Shown piece by piece: positions 56,301-64,000 of a stretch of DNA of 64,000 nucleotides. The stretch lies in the NCBI RefSeq assembly GCF_001577835.2, contig NC_029526.1, forward strand, positions 589,510 to 653,509. Direction: 5' to 3'. A program made the position numbers and the translations under genes. The notes beneath the pieces were generated by a model that saw nothing but the letters and a program-made list of their open reading frames with translations, had not been told where the DNA came from and ran no database searches. Each line of letters opens with the position of its first letter. Position 1 is the first letter of the stretch. The stretch is from Coturnix japonica. Taxonomy: Eukaryota > Chordata > Aves > Galliformes > Phasianidae.

Positions 56301-58625
56301 AGCTTTGTGCTCTGCCTCAGCCATTAGGAGGGAGGTTGGTCAGCTTTGGGTTGGAGAAGCAGGAGGGATTGTGATGTTAAGACCAGGGGCCCTATGCTCA
56401 GAATCCTCCAGTGCTACAGGGTTTACGGAGCTGCTTTCCATCATGCACCTCAATTTAATTGCTGTTTAATTGCAGATTTCTCTTGGGTTTGTGGAAGTTG
56501 AGCATGCAGCCCTCTAAGGAGCTGGGCTGTCACCTTCTAGTGCAAAGTGGGATATTGTGTATTTTGTTAATGTCATCTGCTTTTCTCGGCCAGCTATATT
56601 CAAGGCCCACAAGCTCAAAGGTTGGATATTAGGAACAATTTCTTCTCCCAAAGAGCAGTGATGCAGTGGCACAGCTGCCCGGGGAGTAGGGGAGTCACCG
56701 TCCCTGGGGGACACCCAGAGCTCTGGGATGTGGCACTGAGGGATGTGGGCAGTGGGCACGGTGGGGTTGGGCTGGGGTTGGTCTAGGTGATCTTTTCCAA
56801 CCTTAATGATTCTGTGACCCATGATAATTGAAGGACCCATGACCCCGATGTTCTTCATGGTGTGTTGAGGAGCAGACAGGCTGGCCCATGGTGATTCTCA
56901 CATACAAACAGGCGGATTGTAGTCATCGTGGCCTTGGAGGGGGGCTCTGGGAATTCCAGCTAATTGCTGCCTGGAGACACAATTGATTCTGCTGAAGGAA
57001 ATTCACATTACGCAGAGTAAGCTTTGGAGTATGATCACTGTGTGGTGCAACTACTATTAGAGGGCTATGAGTGGGTTGTGTTTGGGATGTCTGAAGTTGC
57101 GATGATGCTGTAGCAAGGCTTTCCTTTCCTCCTGGACTGTTTTTTCCACCCACTCCTTTCCAGCCTGATCCAGCAAAGGCTTCCGAGTACTCACAACTTG
57201 GGATTTGCCTCCATTCATGTGGCTACCACCCGTTTTAAAGGGGATGAAATGGGGTTAATGTGTTCTGCACTGGCAGCACAGGGCTGAGCAGGAGGTGTTT
57301 AGCACAAGAATTGATTATTTCTGAACTTGCATTTTCCACTGTATTTGCTAGGACAGTTTCCCTTCCATGCTGGACACTAACTCATTGTCAGCAGTGGTTC
57401 TGTATGAGGGGGATTTCAGGGCACTGGTGCCTCTGGGCTTAACAAATAACTGTGCTGTGCTTCCCTCGCTGCCAGCCTTTGGAGCAGCAGTCCAGCTGGC
57501 TCTGCACGTGCGTGGGTTTCTCCAGGTCCAGCAAGAATCCTGCAGCCAGCACTACGAGGGAGGCACTGAAGGCTGCTCACGTGTTGCTGCCCCAGCTGCA
57601 AGCTCTGATGCCTGGCTTGCTCTGCAGGAGCTGTTGGCTTGCCAGGGTAGGAGGCAAGCAGCATTCAGCCTGAGTTTTAACAGGACAGATCCTCCAACTG
57701 AGGAGACTGTCAGCAAAGGATGTGATACTGGGCTGGCTGAACTGCGAGTCAGGCTGCCTCGGTCGGGTCTGTGCTCTCTGCAGATAGAGCCCCAGGGCTT
57801 GGGAAGAGCTTACGGATTTCCTTTTGAAGGGAGCAAAATTGTTAGCTTGGCAACCTCATTAAGAGCTGCTGAAAGCATGAAAAACATGTTGCTGGAGGCA
57901 GGTCATTGCAAATGAGGGGATAAAGTGGATGGGGTTTCTAGCAATTAATTATTGAGTGGTTTTCCAGAGATTCTTTCTCATGTTTGTAATTCATTCACGA
58001 CAGTTAGATGCTGTATTGATTTATAACCTTTTTGACGTTCGATATATTATGCCCTCGGGGTCCAAACAAAAATTAACTGGAAAATGAGAGTGCATCTCAG
58101 CCACCCTGCCTTATTGGAGCTTTGTGCCCCACACCAGCTCCCTGCTCAGCCTGGGCTGCGGACAAGGCCAGGCCTGTGCGGTTGTTGGCACTGCAGCTGG
58201 AGTGCCAACTTAGTGACCTGAGTAGAGCTGGGTGGCTCTGAGTGGCCTGTTTGAACGAATAAGCTTTCCTGTTCATTTGGAAACAATCCCCCTGCTCCCC
58301 CAGCTCTGATTAGCTACTCCTTTTTTCTTCTGTGAACAGAGTAATTGCAGTGAAATCAAAGATGCAAGTTCTTTGGTGCACAGCTGATAGAGGTGGTCTT
58401 TGTGCAGTGGTGAGCCCAGCAGACTAGCTCTTGTACCTGCTTTCTGTGTTTCATTGCTGGATCTTTGTTTGTTTTTTTTTGTATTCTTACCCTCTGGTTT
58501 GTCTATTTTCTCTCCAACAGAGTGACTAAAGAAGTGGACTCAACCTCAAAAGAAGCAAAATCTTTTCTGAAGCAGCAGGAGAAGTGGCAGACATCAGCTC
58601 CTGGTTCCATCCCAACTGTCTCTGG
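41076..58625 (+). CDS. CFDP1: Craniofacial development protein 1 (partial, N-terminal 206 residues)
   Basis: CFDP1 (BCNT, relative of yeast Swc5) is a nuclear protein linked to SRCAP-type chromatin remodelling and H2A.Z exchange. Five coding exons are in the window: 41076-41145, 41233-41344, 41556-41769, 43204-43322, 58521-58625. They join in phase (620 nt). The product starts [20 protein letters not shown] and has acidic clusters and Arg/Ser- and Lys-rich patches. It then has the family-typical [19 protein letters not shown] and [16 protein letters not shown] blocks, followed by [20 protein letters not shown]. The conserved C-terminal BCNT domain is encoded by exons beyond 64000. The fifth exon ends in a split codon (TCT GG, then gtgagt). 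The first intron is only 87 nt; the fourth is 15.2 kb. The start was chosen because it heads the acidic segment shared with human. Confidence 0.95.
41154..41202 (+). repeat. G-rich minisatellite in CFDP1 intron 1
   Basis: About four copies of a GGGAACGGGGCC-like 12-mer fill more than half of an 87-nt intron. The sense strand has many G runs and could fold into a G-quadruplex in the nascent RNA. Confidence 0.85.
41770..43203 (+). other. CFDP1: CFDP1 intron 3, no recognised feature
   Basis: This 1.4-kb intron runs from gtacca to ccacag. It holds only a small tandem of TAAATTACAGAC near 43077-43102. No mobile element or RNA gene is recognised. Confidence 0.6.
43926..44430 (-). mobile_element. 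Solo LTR of an ERVL-like endogenous retrovirus (fossil)
   Basis: This is a 505-bp element with TG...CA ends and short imperfect terminal inverted repeats (TGTCACGGTTTAA and TTAAACCATGACA). It is flanked by the 5-bp duplication GACCA at 43921-43925 and 44431-44435. No internal retroviral sequence is attached, so it is a solo LTR left by recombination. A CATATAAAG stretch followed later by AAATAAG on the minus strand suggests that orientation. A 5-bp duplication and the TGTCATGGTTTAA terminus fit avian ERVL-type LTRs. The still-visible duplication and intact ends suggest moderate age. Confidence 0.85.
46794..47060 (-). mobile_element. CR1 3'-end fragment, ~265 bp
   Basis: Antisense CR1 tail: ATAGAATCACAGAATGACC, GGTTGAAAAGGCCCACAG, CAGCCCAGGCTGCCCAG, GGCCTTGAATGCCTGCAGGG and AAAACCATTTCACCTTGTG. 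It lies in CFDP1 intron 4. The right limit is approximate. Confidence 0.9.
49540..49641 (+). mobile_element. CR1 3'-tail fragment
   Basis: Sense CR1 terminus of the GGCACTGAGGGCCATGGC...GGTCTTTTCCAACCTTAATG type, ending GGCTCTCTGAGA. It belongs to the same tail group as the copies at 30150 and 56614. The left limit is uncertain. Confidence 0.75.
53166..53285 (-). mobile_element. CR1 3'-end fragment, ~120 bp
   Basis: Antisense CR1 tail with ATCATAGAATCATCATAGAA repeats, AAGGTTGGAAAGGACCTACA and AGATCATCTAGTCCAACC. It lies 350 bp before a second, longer antisense CR1. Confidence 0.88.
53635..54512 (-). mobile_element. CR1 LINE fragment, ~880 bp
   Basis: Antisense CR1 that includes its 3' UTR and the C-terminal RT region. 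On the minus strand an open stretch reads [54 protein letters not shown] and [20 protein letters not shown], the same region as in the copy at 13083. The terminal octamers at the left end are diverged (AATAGAATCAAACAGAGAAT), so the copy is fairly old. It lies in CFDP1 intron 4. Confidence 0.93.
56614..56825 (+). mobile_element. CR1 3'-end fragment, ~210 bp
   Basis: Sense CR1 3' UTR: GGTTGGATATTAGGAACAAT, TTCTTCTCCCAAAGAGCAG, TGTGGCACTGAGGGATGTG and GATCTTTTCCAACCTTAATG, ending ATTCTGTGA. It is close kin of the copy in SLC12A3 intron 2. Confidence 0.9.
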
Positions 58626-61600
58626 GTGAGTCTGTGGTTTCTCTGCCCTGCACAGCCAAGAGAGAGACGGTGCTCATGTTGATGTAGCAGGCTTTGCCCT
58701 GTGGTATATAAGCTGCTGGATGTGTGTTTTCTGCAAGGTTTTAGTGGGAACAAAACCAGGCTGGGAAGGCATGATGTTCTGTGGGGAGGGAAGCAGGGGG
58801 AGCGAGCTGTAGTTCCTGGTGACTCACTGCATAGGAGAACACTTGAATTTCTCAATCCTTGTAAATCATTCGTCCTGGTAAGGAAATACTGTTTTGATCA
58901 TCCTGAATGACATGATGAAACTGGAGGTAACTCAGAAACATGCCTGAAACTGCCCGCAGTTCCTTTGGAAGGTGCTTTCCTCAACCATAAGAACTCATGA
59001 TGGGTTGGACTATGACTTGTAAACTTCAGGGGAGCAATTTTATGAGGCATGTTTCAGCCTCTCTGATGTTCTCTAATACCATTTCAGTGAGGATTTGACG
59101 CTTCTTTTTCATGCTCTAGCATGTAATGCAGAGATTATCATAATGCTGTCAAAGCAATGATGGGGTCAGGTCCCCTGGGCATCTGACATAACTGTGCAGT
59201 TCTCAATGAGCCTGGGAGATCACTCATTTCTGGTGAACACAGGAGATGCTTCTCTCCCAACACTGATTTTTATTGTTGGTCATTTGCATTTACATTTGGA
59301 AGGCATTAGCTGGGTACAATTTGGTCACACAGAAACACGACCTTTCAAATAAATACATTCTCCTTCCCATCTGCTGTGGAGCAATTCTCTGGCATGAGTT
59401 AAGGCTGCCTTTTCCTGAGATAGAATGGGATTCAGTGGCTGCAGCTGGGTTGTCACATGTGTTTCCAGCTAAGTGCTGCATAGCTCGTGGTTGGATCAGG
59501 GTAGTGAGAGCACAGTATGCAGCACGTGTGATTTAACAGCTGCTGTTCCCTGAGATGAATGAACAAGTAAATGAGCATAGTTACTGTTGTTCATGCCACA
59601 CAACAGTTTGTTCCTGCAGGGCTCACCAGTTTTACCGTCAGTGTTTTGTAGGGAGTTTTGTGCTGCAAAACCTTTGGGTTGGGTTGGCACTCTTGCTTCG
59701 TCTTGGCTGACCACAGAGAGGGTTCAGGTGGTAGCTAATGGTCCTGCAGACTGTTGGCCCTCCTGTCTCTCCCAACCCATCTTTCACCCCCAGCAAAATC
59801 CCTACTGCTCTGAGTGCAGGCTGGCTCTGTAGCTCACTAGGAGCATCATTATGAGACTTAATTAGGTCATCATTCAGCTTGCCAGCATGTGATGTTGCAG
59901 TGACAGTTACTTGCCCCAAATGTGAGGAGTCATGGCTTATCCAGGGCTTGTGCATCTTGCCTTCCCTCAAGGCAGCAACTGCACTTCCCTTTCACAGCCT
60001 GCTGCAGAGTTCCCTGCATGTTATGCAGAGCCACAGCTTTGTGTTTTGCTCGGTGTGAGGAATTGACCAGCACTCTTGTTACTATCCAAACCTCGAGTTC
60101 ACTCCTCTGGAGAACAGAGCCACAGGATCTCTGGTGACATGCTAGGGCATTGCTGGGGGAAAGATGGAGCCTGGTGTGGCCTGATGGCTCTTTGCTGGTG
60201 CCCTTTGGCTACTTTGGCTAAGTTTTGAGTTCATTCCTCACTTGCACATTGAATTAGGCATCTAGTTGTGGTCAGTATTGCTAGAAGGCACTGAAGTGCA
60301 TGTAATTTGGGATCCTAGATGTGCCTCTGGACACCCATTGTTCAGTGAGCCATTGTCAGCCTCCAGGAACTTTATACCTGCTATGATTAAATAACAGAAG
60401 TAAATAAGTCTGTGTGCAGAGTGTATGAGCAGCTCGGAGTGGCCTTTCCATTTGGCTTTTCTTTCTTTACCTTGCAAGCAGCCTGAATTATTTCTGGATG
60501 CAGCCAGCCTACCCTGTATTTATTTAATTTCCTTTCTCTAAACAGACAGAAGTAATCCAGGAAAGCAGCAGTCACAAAACCAAACATCCGGTCCTGCATC
60601 TCTGCACTGCAAACCCTGCAGCTTACTGGTCCAGGGGAAGGGATGTTTGGGGCTGAAAGAGCATTTCCTGAATGCGTTTAATGTCCATACCGGATGTGCT
60701 ATAAAAAGCTGGAGTTATGCTCGTAAAGGACACGGGGGTGGTTGAAGGGGAGTAAGTTAAACACTTGGCTGTAATTAAAGCCAGGAGTACAAAACAGCCC
60801 ACCCAGTTCTCTCAGCAGTCTGTGCTAGGAAGTTCAGCAGCCCTCAGTTCCCAGGGCTGTGGTGGTTTCTCAGCCTCTCAATGATTCTTGATTCCCATCA
60901 TGTCCTCCCGTGATACCCAGCTCCTGGGACATCGTATGCACAGCTGGCAATGGTACATCAGCGGCTGGTGTTGCTTTGGTAGGCTGTCCTGGGGCTACTG
61001 CTTTGTTCCAGTGGTGTTTCTGTAGTACTGTTAGGTTGCATATTGCTAATGGTGCTGTCAGAGATGTCTGCTAGAAGTGATGAGGATTGTCCTCTGTATG
61101 TCTTACCCTTGGAGACACCCAAAGTCTGGCTGGACAGGATTCTGAGCACCTGATGGAGCTGTGGGCATCCCTGTTCGTCACAGGGGAGTCAGACTAGATG
61201 GCCATTAAGGGTTGCTTCCAATGCAGATGGTTCTGTTCTGTGATACAGAGGCTTATGTCCCTCTGTGCATGGTGGTGTTGCACAGAGTGGTGTATCTGCA
61301 GCAGTTATGAAAATGTGCAAGATGAAAGAAAAAACATAGTTGGTGGATTTTGAGATGCCCCTCAAGGCAGCTGTTTCTGCACAGCCTGAGCAGGAGCCGT
61401 GGCAAAAAAGGGAGGTTTCACACTTGCTTTGTTCTTGCATTTGCTTATTAACCAAAACCATTTGTAATTAAATGTGGACGTGCTCACTCAGCCCAGCTGT
61501 TGCTTTTCTGTTTGATCCTGCCTGAAATTACAGCAATGGCTGCGTGACCTCCTGGGCCTTTCCTTGCCTTGTAGGCTGGCAGAAATGCAGGGTGAAATCC

Positions 61601-64000
61601 ACCTTTGAAGTGAGCAGGGTTGGTAGGCATGGTACACACTGATCCCAGGCTGAGGTCGGTCCATGAGGGTTTGGACCTTATTGTGGAACCTGACAGAAGG
61701 AAGAGCTGTAGGAGAGCTCAGCTTCAGAGACAAATGCCTGTTGTGAGCACAGAGAGCATGATAACCTCCAGCCTGCTCACCCCACGTGCTTCTCTCCACT
61801 GGTCTGCAATAGAGCAATTCACATAGACTGACCACAAAGTGATGTAAGTTGTTGCTCTGCAGTGTGCTACTGGTGGAGCAGAGGGGTTGCAGCGAGAAGA
61901 CGTCTGTGTGTGGTTTCTCTCCTACCTTCAGTGTGCAGAGGAGAAATGGTGGCAGTTGAGGTGGGAGGATATGGAGGGTGAGCTCCTTACTCTATCCTTG
62001 GAGGACCTTGAGTGTGTTTGCAGCATCCTGACTTGCTAATGCCATTTGAAAGCTGAATTTCCCGGAGCCTGCTTTGTATACAAAGCTTTTCTTGCAAAAG
62101 ATGCTCTTTCTTTATGACCTGGCTGCAGCTGATTGGATCCCTTTGCTATTATGACTAATATGCATTCCATGCCATTGTGAGTGGGTGATGGTGAGACAGA
62201 CACCTCGGAGCCTGGGGTGATCCTGAGCCCTGCAGCAGCACTCACATGCCTCCAGGGAGCAGCTTCATTTCACAGCAGCCCCTCAGGCCTTTTCTCAGAC
62301 AGCAGGAATTTACATTCCATTTCCAACTCAGTACCGACTGCATGCGATTATTCAGCTAAAACATGTGAGTTTAGCAGGTACTGGCAGAATGAAGATGAAA
62401 ATTAAGCAAATAATGAAGACCTTCTGCATATCTGGAGGTGGGATTGCAGGTAGGCAATTGAATAGCTGTGTACTAGCTGGGTATTTCAAGAGCTGTCAGC
62501 TTTCTCCTGTACTTCCCTGACTGTGCTCCAGAGAGTGCTGTTCCCCTGGATGGAGAAGTCCCAGCCACTTGCACCAGGGCCAAAGGGCTGGATGTGAGTG
62601 TGCAGGGCATGTTGCTGTGTGCACAGGAAGAGGAACCAGCCCTGGACAATATTCATGGGCCCTACAGCTAGTTTTACTTATTTCCTATTCATACACTTTG
62701 GTTGTGAGAGCTGAAATGTGACAGTAGCTACACCACTGAGTAATTCCTCTTCAGGTCTTCAATTTGCTGTTGTTTTTATTTTTGTTTTAATTGTTCCTCA
62801 TTAGTGTCTGTTGGCTGCTTTGTGCTTACCCACCCTTTGAGTCAATGTGGTAACAAGGCTGGGTGCCTTTTTTGGCAACACCTTAGTTTGTGAAGTGGGC
62901 TGAGGTGAATTATCCTACTGGGGTTGGCAGGGAAAGGAAGATTTGTCACTTAAAGTGGGACGGCTGGGTCAGTACAGGAGAGAAAGGTCTTCAGCCATCT
63001 CAAGAAGATGCTGATTGCTGCTCATTTGTATGTAACACATGCCAAACCCCCTTACCCTCTGGGATCTCATTTGGGAAGTGCTGTGCCTCGTGTCCCAGCC
63101 TGGAAGCAATGTGTGCACTGCATGTCCATCTTTTGAAATAGTTTCCCAGGAGCCATGCGTTCTTGTTCTCAGGCATAATGACTCAGTGCCTTCACCCCAG
63201 CCTGTTTTACAGTAGCAATGAATGAGATCTCTAGCTCCACTCGTGCTGTCCTGCAGCTCTGCTAGTATGTGTGCAGCTGCCTTTGCCTGGGGCAAGGGCA
63301 TCGTGTTGGAAATGTCCAGCGGTGCCTGCATGGCTCTGTGCCGCTTCACCCTGTCTTGATGTGGCTAAGCTGAATCCTGGGCTGGACTAACTGGGATCAG
63401 CTGTTTCTTTTTCTAGTCTTGCTGGAGGTTCAGCAGAATGGAATCTCAGCTATTTGAGAACTTATATTCTCTAAAGCATCTGTCTTATAAAATACAAACA
63501 ACCCCCCACCAGCCCAGGGCCTTTGATAATTCCCCAATGAAAGTTGCAGGGCAGTTTTCCCTTAGGGCACTGCAGGTTTTATGAGGCTTTTTTTCATTTG
63601 CTTTCATCTCTTAGATCACGAGCATTTCTCCTTCTCTCTCTCTGAAAATTATTGAGGAAATTAACTTCTAATGGGAACCGAAGCCAGCTGTATTTGTATT
63701 CCAGACCCCTAGCAAGGTGGCAGAGGGAAGCCCCTGCATCTTCCCGTGTTAGCTGGAAGGAGAGGTGAGAAGGGAAGCCTTGTTTTAAGGTTACAGCCTG
63801 GAACTGCAAAGAGCTCCAAAGAGCTCCAGTTCCCATCTGTGCCATGGCTTGAGGGTGTCTGTTTGAGAAGATTGTTTCCACTCCTGCCTTATTTTGTTTT
63901 TACAGTGCCTCCCTGCATATTAACTGAGCTGCACCGTGTCCCTTGAGCATCTCCCCATACCAGATGCTTGTGTTACATCGCCTTGCTTTCCCACACTCGC
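58626..64000 (+). other. CFDP1: CFDP1 intron 5, 5' part
   Basis: The intron begins gtgagt and continues past the window edge. One CR1 tail is recognised at 61109-61245. No exon encoding the following GLKRSSG-type segment or the BCNT domain is visible. Nothing else is recognised, including in the last 2.7 kb. Confidence 0.65.
61109..61245 (+). mobile_element. CR1 3'-tail fragment, diverged
   Basis: An old sense-strand CR1 terminus: CTTGGAGACACCCAAAGTC, CAGGGGAGTCAGACTAGATG, GCCATTAAGGGTTGCTTCCA and TTCTGTTCTGTGATA. It is more diverged than the other copies, so probably older. Confidence 0.75.

Larger units (their letters stand above)
43323..58520 (+). other. CFDP1: CFDP1 intron 4, 15.2 kb
   Basis: This large intron holds the solo LTR, five CR1 fragments (listed separately) and otherwise unremarkable sequence. 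Open frames such as 57367-57915 (+) and 44363-45007 (-) have no recognisable product. The stretches 44436-46793, 47061-49539, 49642-53165 and 54513-56613 show no gene or repeat that I can identify. Confidence 0.6.

Overview
This window looks like avian nuclear DNA, probably galliform (chicken or a close relative). The evidence is at least twelve copies of the bird LINE CR1, an ERVL-like solo LTR bounded by a 5-bp duplication, very short GT-AG introns, the miR-138-2 hairpin, and four vertebrate genes whose reconstructed exons match the human proteins closely from memory. The species cannot be fixed from the sequence alone.

Layout. (1) 1-26335, + strand: the 3' part of NUP93, a scaffold nucleoporin. 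Nineteen coding exons encode the last 720 residues; the first ~99 codons lie upstream of the window. Its introns hold CR1 copies, a near-perfect 22-bp-arm hairpin, and a CR1 copy split by a tRNA-derived SINE with two tRNA-like units and a CR1-type tail. (2) 26336-29568: intergenic DNA holding the miR-138-2 precursor at 28590-28673 and, just before the next gene, an inverted pair of GATA-type sites and a TATA box. (3) 29616-36229, + strand: complete SLC12A3, the thiazide-sensitive Na-Cl cotransporter, with 26 coding exons (1013 aa), one GC-AG intron, and an AATAAA signal overlapping its stop codon. (4) 36230-39274: no coding sequence; contains a 50-base poly-C run and probably the TMEM170A 3' UTR. 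(5) 39275-40765, - strand: complete TMEM170A (140 aa, three exons). (6) 40370-41360: GC-rich shared promoter. (7) 41076 to beyond 64000, + strand: the first five coding exons (206 codons) of CFDP1, with a 15.2-kb intron carrying CR1 copies and the solo LTR.

The genes are not an operon and have unrelated jobs: nuclear pore scaffold, renal salt uptake, ER/nuclear-envelope membrane shaping, and chromatin remodelling (SRCAP/BCNT family). NUP93, miR-138-2 and SLC12A3 are also neighbours in human (16q13). TMEM170A and CFDP1 are neighbours in human at 16q23.1, so the window crosses an ancestral synteny junction. The best candidates for something undescribed are the CR1-tailed double-tRNA SINE inside a CR1, the intronic hairpin, and the overlap of stop codon and poly(A) signal in SLC12A3.
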